Shown one piece after another: positions 49,240 to 60,855 of a stretch of DNA of 64,000 nt. A program made the position numbers and the translations under genes. The stretch's first letter is position 1, and every line of letters begins with the position of its first letter. Source of the stretch: Citrus sinensis (lineage: Eukaryota; Streptophyta; Magnoliopsida; Sapindales; Rutaceae); NCBI RefSeq assembly GCF_022201045.2, contig NC_068560.1, positions 38,589,001 through 38,653,000 on the forward strand, in the 5' to 3' direction. The notes under the pieces are model-generated. The model was given only the letters and a program-made list of their open reading frames with translations, ran no database searches and had not been told where the DNA came from.

Positions 49240-49877
49240 TCAACTGAGGTACTTGCCAGCCTTTCTGTGTTTCATAACCACCCCCTCCAGAATTCCATCC
49301 TGGCGGAATTGGGGGTGGAATAATCTGGGATCAACAGGCCCTGGTAGACTAAATGAAACAGTGAATTCTCCCGGTGGACAAAGTTGCTGCTGCAACATCT
49401 TGTATACTTTTGATGAGTTTTTTGCAACATCTCCTTCAGTCATAACTCCTTGTATTTGGACATTTCCATTGCGACGGATAATGCATTTCAGGTTACCTGT
49501 AAAGACAAGCATTATCTACCAGGTCATCTCCTAATTATTACTTTTTTTTTTTTTATCGGATAGATTATTCACCACATGAAGCACTGCAAAATGCTCTCCT
49601 TTAACTTTAAAACGAAAGACCGAAAAGGACATTGCCTACACCTCGTCCACATGCATACTGCATCATCTCACATGCCAATGACATTATTAAATAAATTTTG
49701 ATCCTTACTTGTATCCTTTCGGGCGCCAGGCAGTGAAACTCGGAAAAGATAGGCCTTATCACTCACACCGATGTCATAAAGACCAAGGGGTGGTGCACCA
49801 CAACCTTCCTTCGCTGATCCTTCTACAACAACAAGTGGCTTCATTCGTGGATGGTCAGCATACTTCAACACGTCCAT
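49240..49877 (-). CDS. Short alpha-crystallin-like protein, IDM3-like paralog
   Basis: Two minus-strand coding exons (49709-49877 and 49240-49496) join in frame to about 141 aa. The content is an HSP20-like (alpha-crystallin) fold: GLYDIGVSDKAYLFRVSLPG, then NVQIQGVMTEGDV, then LCPPGEFTVSFSLPGPVDPR and the ending DGILEGVVMKHRKAGKYLS. It aligns with the C-terminal part of the IDM3-like gene 5 kb away, sharing FSLPGPVDPRLF, but lacks the long N-terminal region. The start at 49877 is the first ATG after an intron acceptor near 49904; a 5' UTR exon probably lies near 51900-52000 behind a 2-kb intron. It could be a real short paralog or the 3' part of a duplicated gene. Related proteins (IDM2/IDM3) act in active DNA demethylation, but the function of this short form is unknown. 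Confidence 0.75.
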
Positions 49878-49903
49878 TATTCCAATTTTTGCTTCCCAGC
49901 CTA

Positions 49904-52173
49904 CATAATTACCATGAGCAAGCAAACAGTATGAGTTTACGTACAAAAGAGTGTGTAATGCACTGTCTACTGATCAACAAAACGTGCTTCTAGCAAGCAA
50001 CAGTTCTCATATCTTAAATAGCTTTCCTAAGTCATTAAAGAAAATTGAAAAAAAAAACAGAGAGAGGGCAAATATCGTTTTCTTAATTAGCCACTGGATC
50101 CTTCTTAAAGCTGGTTCATTGACATGCTATTTAAATTGTGGAGATGCTCATAGAACATAGAAACATTATCACTTACAATCTCACATTATCCGCAAAGGAT
50201 AATTCTGAAAAAGGAAAGAAGAAAAAGGTACAACACACAATTGAATTGAACTCAATATGGTCACAAATACAGCGCAACCTCCACCGTGCCAAGCTCTTTT
50301 AATTTTTTGCTAAATTAGTAAAAATAACACTTTGCTAACATCAAGTTTCCAACCACATGACAACATGGAAAGTCCGCGAGCATGCATGAAAAGCGATCTC
50401 ACCTTCAGCTTCCAGGTCAAGAAAATGATTTAATTTGCTAATATTTACTATATTCAGGATCATTACGGTTGGGGGGGTTGCGGAAAAAGAAAAACAGTGA
50501 GATTCTGCCCTAGAGAAGATGAGAATTACAATAAAGATAAATAAATGCAATGTGTTGCTTAACATATTCTCCAATGGAACTTAAAGGGACATAACCATAT
50601 TCGAGAAAAGTTGGCAGATACGACACGATAAATAATGACACCGCTAGAATATATCTTCTCTTTCCGAAAACAACCCCATGCCAAATCACCACAAAATACA
50701 TGTAAACTGACAAAACTTATTGTAAATAGTAGAATACTCACTGGAGTTTTAATCATAGTACAATAAAAAAACTACCTCACCGAACTACTCATGGAGACTG
50801 ATAATAGGAAAAACATTATGTTATACAGAAAACATAATCAACTTCATGTGAATGGAAAAAACGGTAAGGAGAACAATTCAAATCCCAAAATAGCACAGGA
50901 AAAGGTTGGTCTACATGAATCAATTTTGCCGCCATGTACCATGCTACCCAAAAGATAACATGTCCCCAAATGTAAAAACCGGAACGAGATAAACCCAAAT
51001 ACTGAAAAGAATACAGGAAGAGGTGACTCTAAAATTAACAGAGATAATATATTCCCTTATGGCAAAAACCAGAAGGAGATCAATTGAAATCACGAAAAAG
51101 CACTGGAAAAGTTTGGCTTTCATGATTTAATTTTCCCGTGACTTATGCTGCCCAAAAGGTCAATCAAGCACTAAAATAACAGAGATAACCTATTCCCTAC
51201 CAGGAAAAACCAGAGGAGATCACCTCAAATCCCTAGAAAGCACAGAAAAGGTTGGCCATTTTGCCTCAAAGTACCATGCTAAACAAATGGTCGCCCCACC
51301 CCAAAAGAAAAAAAAAAAAAACACAGTTATCCACCCCACCACTAAATTACTACACAGAAACAAAGTCGATACAAATCGAAACAACCCTAAAATATTATTA
51401 TCTACTTAATCCACAGCTCACAAAAGACTGTTCAGTTGCTAAAAAAGTAATCAGTGTTCAGTGTGACTATGTTTCAAAAATGCAACTAGCATTAAAAAAA
51501 AAAAGAAGAAAAAATACAATGAGTTCAAGAATACCAAACAAGATGAAACAATGATAATATCAATGTCAAAGATCCTTAAAAGAATGAACTTTCGACCGAA
51601 ATATTAACAAAAAAATCATCAATGCATTAAATATAAGTCAAATAATGAACCTTCACATCAGAAATGAAAAAATCTAGGAGAAAATTCGGAGAAATGACAA
51701 ATAATTCCAAAATGCAGGAAAATTAAGCAAGATATGATCATAACTAATCGTTATAATGTACATAAAAAAAATAAAGAAATAATTTGCGAATTGAAAATGG
51801 AAATTCGATCACAAAGTTAACACCTGAAACGAAAAGCATTAGATAAGAAGGTATGAATTAATCAAAAGTAAAAAGGATGAAAATGAACTAAGAAAGAAAA
51901 GTCACGCTTAGGGTTTCGAGAGCAAAACGACGGCGTTAACGTCTGAGCTACGAGGCCGTTTCTTGCTTTGTAGCGGCCAGATGAATTTGCTCACACTTTG
52001 CACACTCTCATCTGCTCTTGAGTCACTATTTATTTATTTCCAGTACGTGGCCGCGATTGAGACGTGCCTTCATCGTGACACGTGTATCGTCTAACATGTA
52101 ACAAAAATGCCCTTCATTTATTTTTACATGTAGTTATACACACACACACACACATACATACATTGGAGCAGCC
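49904..52173. other. Probable 5' UTR intron and promoter of the short IDM3-like gene
   Basis: No open frame with a motif appears here. A GC-richer patch at about 51900-51990 with the aaaccctaag type of leader is the likely first exon. Short A-rich repeats near 50900-51260 share phrases such as accagaaggagat and agcactggaaaag, which suggests small local duplications. Confidence 0.45.
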
Positions 52174-53299
52174 ATCGAGATTAGGGATGGCAAAATCCGG
52201 GTCCGGGTCCGGGTTTAGCCTTCCCGGTTCCGGACCCGGACACTATTTTTTTGTTTCCGGACCCGGATTAAAACCAGGCTTTTTCTCATGCGGGTCCGGA
52301 CCGGGTTCAACCCGGAAAAATCCGGGTTCCCGGATTCCGGGTTTTGAACCCGGATCAATAACTCAAAACTAACTCCAGAAAACTCTAGAAAGCAATTCAA
52401 ATGGTGAATATTATGGCATGGGTACAGAATCATCCATTTTTCTCTCTTCGGTGGGTTAGCTACTAAGCTTCAAATTTGAGGAAAAAGGAAAAAAAAAGTC
52501 AGTTAAGTGGTCAATCCACAACCTCCATCTCCAATCCCATGGCATTTCTCAAGGCTTTATCAAATCATTTCATTTGACAGCATCATTGAAAAGAAAAAAA
52601 AACATGATGATATGCAACTAAAGCGAGATATTATTGAAATAATCAACTATTATATATGGTAAGTAAAGTGAGCAAAGTATGATGACTGTAAATAATTTAA
52701 TTATAAAACCGCAAATACGCAAGTGTGTGGTGAATCAAACGAATAGAGGAGCTAATGATGATGAATAGAGGAACTGCAGTGCTGCAAGCATGTGACGGTG
52801 GTGAACCAAACGAGTTGCGAGTTGCGACAGTGGGGAACCCAAGCTTTTGACAGTGGCGAACGCCGCGAACCCGACCTTGCGACGACGGCGAACCCGACCT
52901 TGCGACGGTGACGAACCCAGGCGATGGTTGTTTGTCTTGCCTGCTGGACAGCAGGAGGCGGCAGCCGCGGCACAGCTAGGGTTTTTCACTTTTTCTTATG
53001 TAATCCCGATTTGTGATAGAAACTAGAAAGAATGAAAGAAAAAAATGAATTGCGATTTTTTAAGGTTTTTTTTTATGTTTTTATTTATATTAATTAATAA
53101 AAATAATATAAAAAAAAGAATCCGGGTCCGGGTTCCGGATTCACGGGTTACCCCAAATCCGGACCCGGACCCGGATTAATCCGGGTTATGAAAATTCATT
53201 CCGGATCTAGATTTTTTTATACTCCGGTACGGGTTCAACCCGGCCCGGATTATCCGGGTTAGTCCGGGTCCGGGTTCTTTTGTCATCCCTAATCGAGAT
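52174..53299. mobile_element. Non-autonomous hAT element, 1.1 kb
   Basis: The element spans 52182-53291 (1110 bp) and is flanked by a perfect 8-bp duplication ATCGAGAT (52174-52181 and 53292-53299). The ends are inverted: left TAGGGATGGCAAAATCCGGG, right in reverse complement TAGGGATGACAAAAGAACCC. Arrays of the CCGGGTCCGGGT type fill about 150-190 bp inside each end, in opposite orientation. The core has no transposase. A Gly/Arg-coding patch near 52800-52930 contains short repeats of the aacccgaccttgcgacg type. It lies between the two IDM3-like genes. It needs a hAT transposase from elsewhere; the hAT at 37197 has different subterminal motifs, so it is not its obvious source. Confidence 0.92.
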
Positions 53300-54112
53300 T
53301 CGAAGACACCGAGGGCTAAATTTAGTGAATTTTTTTTTGTAAATAGAGAACATATTTATTGGAAGAAAGAAAAAAAAAACTGTAAAAACAACTTAAAATT
53401 AAAATACAGTTGAAACATCGATATATTAATATTTCTTTTTAGTAATTTTATAATTTAATAAATTTATAAGACAATAAATTTCGTAAGAGATTCTTGTTTT
53501 ACAAATTTGGTGAAGAATAGAATCTAAATAAGACTTAAAATAGATTATGTGAAGTAAGTAATATGTGAATATAAGCTATTTTACTTATGATTACACCTGT
53601 GACAATTCTTTTCTTTTCGAAACATTGATTCTAACCTTTATTGTGAATTTTTCTTGGGGGGAAAAAAAAAAAAAAAACCTTTAAACGGTATATCATATCA
53701 GTTATAAACTTATAAATTTCCGTTTTCGATTATAGTAAATTTTCAGTCAATATATAAACTTATTAGGTTCAACTTTTGTGTATCACAAAAATTGGAACTA
53801 TAAAAATAGTTTTGTTGTTTTAGACCGATATTTATTTATAATCTAAATATTTGCAACTCAAAACAGAATTTTAAATCGTTAATTTTGAGCTAGACAGATT
53901 TATGCAGCAAATAAAAAGATAAAAGGAAACAAATTTTTTCCATTTCTTCAGAACAGACCCTTGTTAATTAGATTATATCACCCTTAGAAAATACAAATGG
54001 CATAAATATACACATGAGCCAATCCAAAAAGGAGATTTGTTGTGGATGAACTGCAACTTACAGATGACGAATTCTGGAACTGCTCATAAAGCAAAAAAAA
54101 AAATGATGGGTA
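53300..54112. other. Spacer before the IDM3-like 3' end
   Basis: AT-rich DNA with an A run near 53660-53677. The last part should contain the 3' UTR of the IDM3-like gene. No other gene seen. Confidence 0.45.
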
Positions 54113-55946
54113 TTACTTTTGCTTAATGACAACTGCTTCAAAAATGCCATCACATCTAAAATGCGGTGAAAACAGCCGGGGATCAACCGGGCCGGGAAGA
54201 CTGAAATCAAGTGTAAACTGGCCAGGTGGGCATATTTGATGAAGTCTCATACGGAATACCCGGGAACGTTTCCTAATAGTTTTTCCACCGGATGTTGACC
54301 CTCGAATATGAACCTTTCCATCCGCTTCAATCTCACAACTGAAGTGACCTGCTATGAAGTATGAAGAATTGTTATCAGTTGTCAGAATCCAAAGAAAGAC
54401 CAAACTGCATTGTAATTGTTCATAAAAGAGTGCACTAAGAGAGACATTGACTGTGCCTTATTGCAAATTGCATTCTGATGCATTCTGTAAGGGCAGCCCC
54501 AGGATGGGGTCCTATTAAGTTGCATCACTAACCCAAAATCCTTTTTTTTTAATGTAATTCAGTTGTTGCATGTTAAACAATTAGAAGTCATGACAAACTA
54601 CTTTTGAGTCAATGTTAGTTGCATGTATTGTAACTTAATAGCTGCTTCCAGCTTGACATATATTTAGAATATATCACTATGAAGGTGTCAATCAGACTAA
54701 TAACAGCTCGAATGGTGAAACTATGCAGCCGGTGCATGGAACAGTCAACTAAAATATACACTTTTGATTGATGGGATTCTAATTATTGTCATGAAACAAA
54801 AATGTTCTCCCATCCTAACTCTGTTCTCAGTTCACCTTCATGGTCTGCATAATAGCCTGCATGAAGGAGGCGTGTTAATGGCATTTTCATGACACAGGGA
54901 AACCCCAAAGGCTAGCATACTAGTAAATAGTAACATACACTATAGGTATATACATAAAAAAGAACCGGGGAAAGAAGAAAAAACTTACTATAATCTCTCC
55001 TGACTCCAGGTAGAGCAGCTTGGAAGAAATAGGCTAGTTTGCTAATGCCTATGTCCACGACACCAATTGGTGGTCCTACCATTCCCTTTGTCGCAGTTCC
55101 AGTCAGAGTAACAGATGCATCTGACATACATTCTTTCCCATTTGGAACAGTTAAAAGGGGCATCATGGCAGGTCCATCCCTATTACAGTTTTTCTGGAAG
55201 GCTCCTTGCAGAATATGATGATTTGACACTGAAACAGGATGAGAGAGTGCTGGCTCAGGAAGAGGGTTATTAGGGTGCCTTTCCATACATGGTTCTCGGG
55301 ATTGTGATGAAGAATTATGGTTTCCATCAGAAATATTTCCAGTAGCATTGGCCTTACTATTTTTCATGTAATTCTGCTTCCCATCTTCTTTGCGTTTCTT
55401 GTATTCATGTTCATAACACAGGGATTTGATTTTATCAATCTTCAAATCATCCATACCAGATAAGGATCTGAACCTTACTAGGTCCTCCTTTTTTATGAAT
55501 GATGTATCTGGATCATCAATAAGAACAATCCCCTTCACAATCTCGTAACATCCAGAATACCTTTTATGTCCATGAATATTCAATGGGAAAAAACTTGTGA
55601 ACTGCTGACAATCCTTTGGAAGCTCAGAGCTTGGCAGGGGCATGATGCCTTTTAGATACATATGAAATACAGAAGGTTGCACAACCAGGGCAGGATTAGC
55701 ATTCCTCAAGACATAGTAGTATAAGCTCTCTAACTGAGAAAGGCTGACAAATGAAAAGCTCAGACTATTTGAAGTGTATGGCGGCAAAGCTTGGGCTAAT
55801 CTTTGAGATGCAGAACGTCTTGGATTATCGAAGAACACATCAGGACCCAAATAAGTGCTCATGATGAAGTTCAGCAAGAAATGTTGATCGTTAAATGTCT
55901 TTTCAACAGACACTGTAGAAGGACTATTATTTCCCTGCAAGGCCAT
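54113..55946 (-). CDS. IDM3-like (INCREASED DNA METHYLATION) alpha-crystallin protein
   Basis: Two minus-strand exons (54989-55946 and 54113-54348) join in frame to 397 aa. The N-terminal part begins MALQGNNSPSTVSVEKTFND and has STYLGPDVFFDNPRRSASQR and GCYEIVKGIVLIDDPDTSFI, the region shared by the IDM2/IDM3 group. A Ser/Asn/His-rich linker (about residues 190-270) leads to the alpha-crystallin-like domain (about 285-397): GPPIGVVDIGISKLAYFFQA, then FSCEIEADGKVHIRG, then ICPPGQFTLDFSLPGPVDPR and GIFEAVVIKQK. In Arabidopsis IDM2 and IDM3 join the MBD7-IDM1 complex that protects active genes from silencing. The choice of IDM3 over IDM2 rests partly on gene order next to PHT1;8. A 5' UTR exon likely lies near 56700. 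Confidence 0.82.
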
Positions 55947-55992
55947 ACCCCGGCTTCACCTTTTTCACAACTGCAGAACTATCTGCACTTGC

Positions 55993-56993
55993 CTACATAA
56001 GTGAATTAACCTAGCGTCATGTGCTCATTTTCTTAAAAGAAATATCAAAAGATACTAATTTTCTTTCATAAAATATGCATACGTGATAAATACATGCAAT
56101 GAGCCCAGGAATAAAAACTATGGTACAATTACTAGCTACTAGATTTGTGAGATAGGTTTCATAACAGCACAAGCATAAATGAAGGCAATCCATTATCTTA
56201 TTTCGCTTGACCCCTAAACATGAACTTTCGATCAAGCAGTGACGCCTCCCTCCCACTTTATTTATACCAATCCCTTAGGCTAAGTACATGATTATACAAC
56301 ATGTCTTATCAATGCTGCCAAGCAATAGAGTAAAATGCTGTACTAACTCAAAAAGGACCGATCATCTTTCATGTGAAACCAAAATTCTCATTCTTCATCA
56401 ACTACTTGTGTATTAACATCAAATTCAAACTGAAAAGGCCATCAATTTACATGCATTTCATAAATTTAGAGTTTCCACCTTCTTAATTGTTTAAAATGGC
56501 TCTAAATTAAAGCATGTACATGTAAATGTAATGACTTCCTCTCCAATGCTTACTCAAAAGTCAAAAGGTTTAATGGGTTTCTGTACTCCCTTTGTCTTAC
56601 TAATTCAAGAAACCATACACCATATTATATAATTACCCACCACTACCACAAGCACAACAAAATTAAGGAAAGAGACACTAACGGACAACACAAGAGTTGT
56701 AAAACGTTACCCTTTTTTGAGTGGCTGAAACCAGACCAAAAGCTTTCACTTCGGCTCCATTTTTTGTGAAAGGGAATCAGTGACGGACACAGACAGTGAC
56801 TGGGACCTGAATGCAAAATTCAGGAGGATCTGGGCCCATCGGACCAGAATTATTATCCTCACTTTTTGGGCCATGGGCCCATCAATATGCGCCTGTTTGC
56901 ATGAATGTATATTCTTTAAACTTGTCGAAGAGGGTAAGTCTTTGTCTATACTCTTAGATAACTATTTCATTATTTATGGACAAGTGTGAAGAT
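55993..56993. other. IDM3-like 5' UTR intron and promoter region
   Basis: The acceptor of a 5' UTR intron lies near 55993 on the minus strand. The likely first exon and promoter are near 56700-56770. No other gene seen. Confidence 0.45.
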
Positions 56994-57708
56994 ATTGGCA
57001 CCCCTCTAAAATGCTCATTAAACCCCACTTTTGTATTAATAAATCTATGTTTATTCATAATTACATAAATGGACAAATTAATAGAGTTAAAGTGAGCTCA
57101 GCTATTATCTTTTTACACCACACTTATCGTAATATTTTCAGAAGTTTTCCTTTATTTGAAACCTTATTTTACATAGACTACTAATAAATATATTATAGAT
57201 TTGAAGATAATTTTTTTTTTTTGGTGGATTTGTATCCTCAATTTTCTAATTCATCCTCTTTCATTATCATGTTTTTCTTCCTCTCACTAATAGTCCAGTT
57301 GGTTTGTTGAGTATTCAACAAATTTTTTTTACAAAGATTTTTAAGATACTTGCGCAAATCTCTTCATCTTTGTTACTATCTCCAACCTTGAGAAAATTAA
57401 ATAACAATGACAAAAGAATTTTTGAGTTAAAATTTATAAAAACATGATAATAACAAAATAATAATAATTGCAGATGTACATGTGCTATACTTTGTTGTTT
57501 TATATTATTTGAAATTCATCCAAAGTAAACAGATTAAAAATCAAAAGAGAAAAAGAGGTTTAAATGTTTGGTCGAACAATATTTTTTTTTAAAGAATATG
57601 TTGGGATTTTATTAGATCTATATGTCCTTAAATATAATTTGCTTAGCAATTAACTTATAAGTACAAAAAAAAAATGGGGTTTTATAAGGACAGTGAGGGG
57701 GTGCCAAT
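56994..57708. mobile_element. MITE with about 40-bp inverted ends
   Basis: The left end reads ATTGGCACCCCTCTAAAATG and goes on to TTAAACCCCACTTTT. The right end in reverse complement reads ATTGGCACCCCCTCACTGTC and goes on to AAAACCCCATTTTT. The core is AT-rich and non-coding. The flanks TAT/ATA next to the ends allow a TA duplication, but the exact target repeat is ambiguous, so the superfamily is not settled. Another GGGGTGCCAA end-like motif occurs at 36849-36857 and 36872-36880. Confidence 0.65.
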
Positions 57709-58025
57709 AGCTCTACCCTATGGATAAATATTTCTCATTTGTGCTTTTAAAGATGTTATTTGAAATTGTTAAGATGAAAGCCTGAATTGAGAAAAAAATA
57801 TTGGTTTTATCGCTTATAATCACGTAGTTATATATTGATCTTTTAGTCTTTTGTCTAATTACTGCTATAATATTATATATCCAAGCTTAAATGTTGTTAT
57901 ATATATTTTAATACATTACAAGATAAAATACATTGTATTGAATTTTTTTAACTTATTCCTAACTTTAATATGATTAAGAATCTTTGATCATACACACACA
58001 CATATATATATAAATAAATAAATAA

Positions 58026-58102
<77 letters not shown>

Positions 58103-59262
58103 ATGTGATAGTATATTTTATTTTGTTAATTGTTAGTGTGGCTTTTGGGTTAGCATGGAACCAAGAAAGTAAAGCAAAGGGTGTGTGGCTTCAGGCTTGT
58201 GTTGCCGAAACCGGAAAAAGAATTCAAAAAAGTGGTAAGATACGACCACAATGATCAGAAAGAAGATCGATGTTGAATGTGATGATGCTCGATCAATGTG
58301 CCTTCTTAGTCTGAAAATTCGAGAGATCCAGATTCCGATGCAATTCCCTTCATTATTATTCTCCACGTTGATCCCAAGCATCCTCCACCCAATCAGAATC
58401 GTCCTGTCTCGGCTCCACGGTGTTTTTTTTTTTTTTCCCTCTCATTAGTCATTATGTAGTTAGTCGATGTGCTGTGAAAAATGTGCAGACTCAAATCCAC
58501 ATTTGGTACATAAGGACGTACGCGTCCCACCAGAGTCTAGAAAATTTATGTTGACCTTCTTCTTCTTCTTACTTTGTTTCCCACCTTTTCTGAGAAACCA
58601 AACTTGCTGTTTAGTTTATTCTCCTTTTGTTTTGTTTTTTTTTTTCCTTTTCGATGTTTTCTTCTTTACGACTCATCATATCATGTGTGAATTAGTGCAG
58701 TTTTAATAATTACACTTTGGAATTGATCAGACGGCTGAGATCAAATATGCAAGTTACACATTTACACTCCGGTTTTTATATTCCTCGTCAACATCAAAAA
58801 GACGAGTCAATAATCCTAAGTCATTATAACCAACTGTGAACTACTACTGTAATTGGAAATTGATCCAAAGCAAGGCAAAGATGTATTGTTCGTATTCCCA
58901 AGGGAAAAGCAAAGTTGGACCCGTCAAACTCCCAATCATTTCAAATTGCTTCAAACTCATACGCCGCCTCTGCGCTGGTGGGACACTCTAATAAGGGTGT
59001 GCTCCTCCATCATGCCATAGAATGGTGAGGACCAACCGGTTTTCTTGTTATTTGGGTTTCTTTTTCTTTTTTTTTTTTTTTAAATAACAATACATTACCC
59101 AACAAAAAAAAAAAAAAAAAAAAAAAGCGAAGACAAAGAAAGCAGATTATTTTGCCTAGTGTTAGAAACCAGCAGAGTCAGACCGACCCAAGACTGACTT
59201 TAATTCTGTCACTGTTGGTTTTAAAATGCCCACTGCCCTTTAATCTTGGCAGTGTATGAATG
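57709..59262. other. Spacer with long (TA)n tract
   Basis: Apart from the TA tract there is only AT-rich DNA, a T run near 58425-58437 and an A-rich run at about 59103-59126. No gene is supported. Confidence 0.45.
58012..58099. repeat. (TAAA)n followed by (TA)n microsatellite
   Basis: A short TAAA run is followed by about 34 pure TA units (58031-58099), the longest simple repeat in the window. Such tracts can extrude cruciforms and vary in length. Confidence 0.95.
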
Positions 59263-59270
59263 TATAAATA
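59263..59270 (+). promoter_or_regulatory. TATA box of the HMA-like gene
   Basis: TATAAATA lies about 139 bp upstream of the ATG at 59402, giving a 5' UTR of about 105 nt. Confidence 0.55.
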
Positions 59271-59401
59271 AGCCCGACATTCCTCGACCATCAATCATTC
59301 CATTTGTTTCCTTCTTTCGTATCATTACCCTCTGTCTCCTTCACTTTATTGCAATCCAAAGTACCATATCAATCTTCTGCAGAATTTAGGGATAGCTCTT
59401 C

Positions 59402-60073
59402 ATGGAGTTGGAGGTAATATTTTATTTTCATTGACTTTACACTTGAGTTTTCACATTAAAAATAATGCCCGTTTAGGATTGAGTTCACGTTGAAATGAAA
59501 TCATTACAACGTGGATAGGTGTATAATGTAATGTATAATCTCTAACTGGTTTATAATATCAGAGTATATATGTATATCTATGTGTATAGAGCTTTCAAAA
59601 ATTAATTGTATAATAAGCTGAAGAGGCAGGATGATCCATATATAGTTATATATAATTACGAGCTAATTAATTATGTGTGTATTTCTTATTCGTTTGAAAA
59701 CGACGCAGACGGTAGAATTGAAAGTGGAGATGGTTGGAATACATGAGAAAAGACTAAGAAAATGCCTGTCCAAACTCAGAGGTAATCAGGATACCATAAC
59801 GTTAATCGCTCGCTCACGTCACCTTATTATTGATACATGCATGCCAGCGACCCTGAAACCAATATTATTTTTACAGGAATAGAGAAAGTGGAAGTGGATG
59901 CCAACAGCCAGAAGGTGGTGGTGACAGGCTACGCACACAGGAACAAAATATTGAAAGCCATTAGGAGAGGTGGATTGAAAGCTGATTTTTGGTCTGCCCA
60001 AAATGAACTTCTCAGTGCTTATGCAAGCGCAAGCTATGGAAACTTGAGATTTAACAACTTCAACTTCTCTTAG
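59402..60073 (+). CDS. Small HMA-fold protein without the CxxC metal site
   Basis: Three exons (59402-59413, 59709-59781, 59877-60073) join in frame to 93 aa. The start is MELE and the HMA beta-alpha-beta core runs TVELKVEMVGIHEKRLRKCL, then GIEKVEVDANSQKVVVTGYA, then NKILKAIRRGGLKADFW. In a normal heavy-metal-associated domain the first loop is MxCxxC; here it is MVGIHEKRL with no cysteine, so metal binding through that motif is lost. The C-terminus FNNFNFS has no CaaX box, so it is not an isoprenylated HIPP. The first exon has only four codons, a layout common in HIPP-type genes. The likely role is protein binding, but this is inference. The frame has no other defect, so it looks like a working gene. 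Confidence 0.82.
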
Positions 60074-60855
60074 CCAGCCTACATCTTCAACTTCTCTTTT
60101 TTTTTTGGGTCCCCATTTTAATTAATTATTTATTTATATGAAGGATGTTATACAAAAAGAGTCTGGGATCGGAGCTGCTTCTACAATTGTGTTTTGTTTT
60201 TCGTGCATGCATTTTTGTTCAGTTCTCTTTTTATTATTTTATTTATTTATATTCTCTGGCTTTCACCCTTTTCTTTTATAAAAGGAGTTGTTACTATAAT
60301 GTGTAATCATTGATACATAGAGTGAAATTGAAGGATTCTAAATTTTGCAGCCTGTGCCTGCGTTAAACATTTACCGATCTCTCTCAAATCGCTTGGGAAA
60401 AAGCCTTGTTAGTCGTTTACTTGCCTGCAGCATGCTCCCACTCAAATTTATTGGGCTAACAACAACAATCTAGAATGGGCCAATCCAAACTTTTTGGACC
60501 TAACATAAAAGTAATTTGAAATTTCACGCCTAAAGCTCGAATTAATAATTCAGCGAGTCAGCCAGTTAAATAAAAGCAAATGTAATAATGCACGCGTCGC
60601 ATATTAGAAACGATGAGGTGGCGTCTTCTCATGCCATCTTGTGTGCCCGCACCGCCAGCACACACCGCAGATCAATCTGATACTACATGTGCGCGCGCGC
60701 GGGGTTAATAATATCCTGATCCCTGTACTTTTATTAATTTACAACTAAGGACATAGATTTTCCCATTTACTAATAATTATATTAAATGAACAAAACAAAC
60801 CGAGACGACGATGGCATCATCGTCCCAAATCTGAGCAGCAAAGCAAAAGCCAAAA
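60074..60855. other. Gap between HMA-like and SDR genes
   Basis: Holds the 3' UTR of the HMA-like gene and the promoter of the SDR gene. A CG run (about 60689-60700) is present. No further gene seen. Confidence 0.45.

Noticed and set aside
52735-52989. Protein gene inside the small hAT
   Set aside because: The open frames on this strand are Ala/Arg-rich, low complexity and overlap in two frames; no transposase or host motif is seen.
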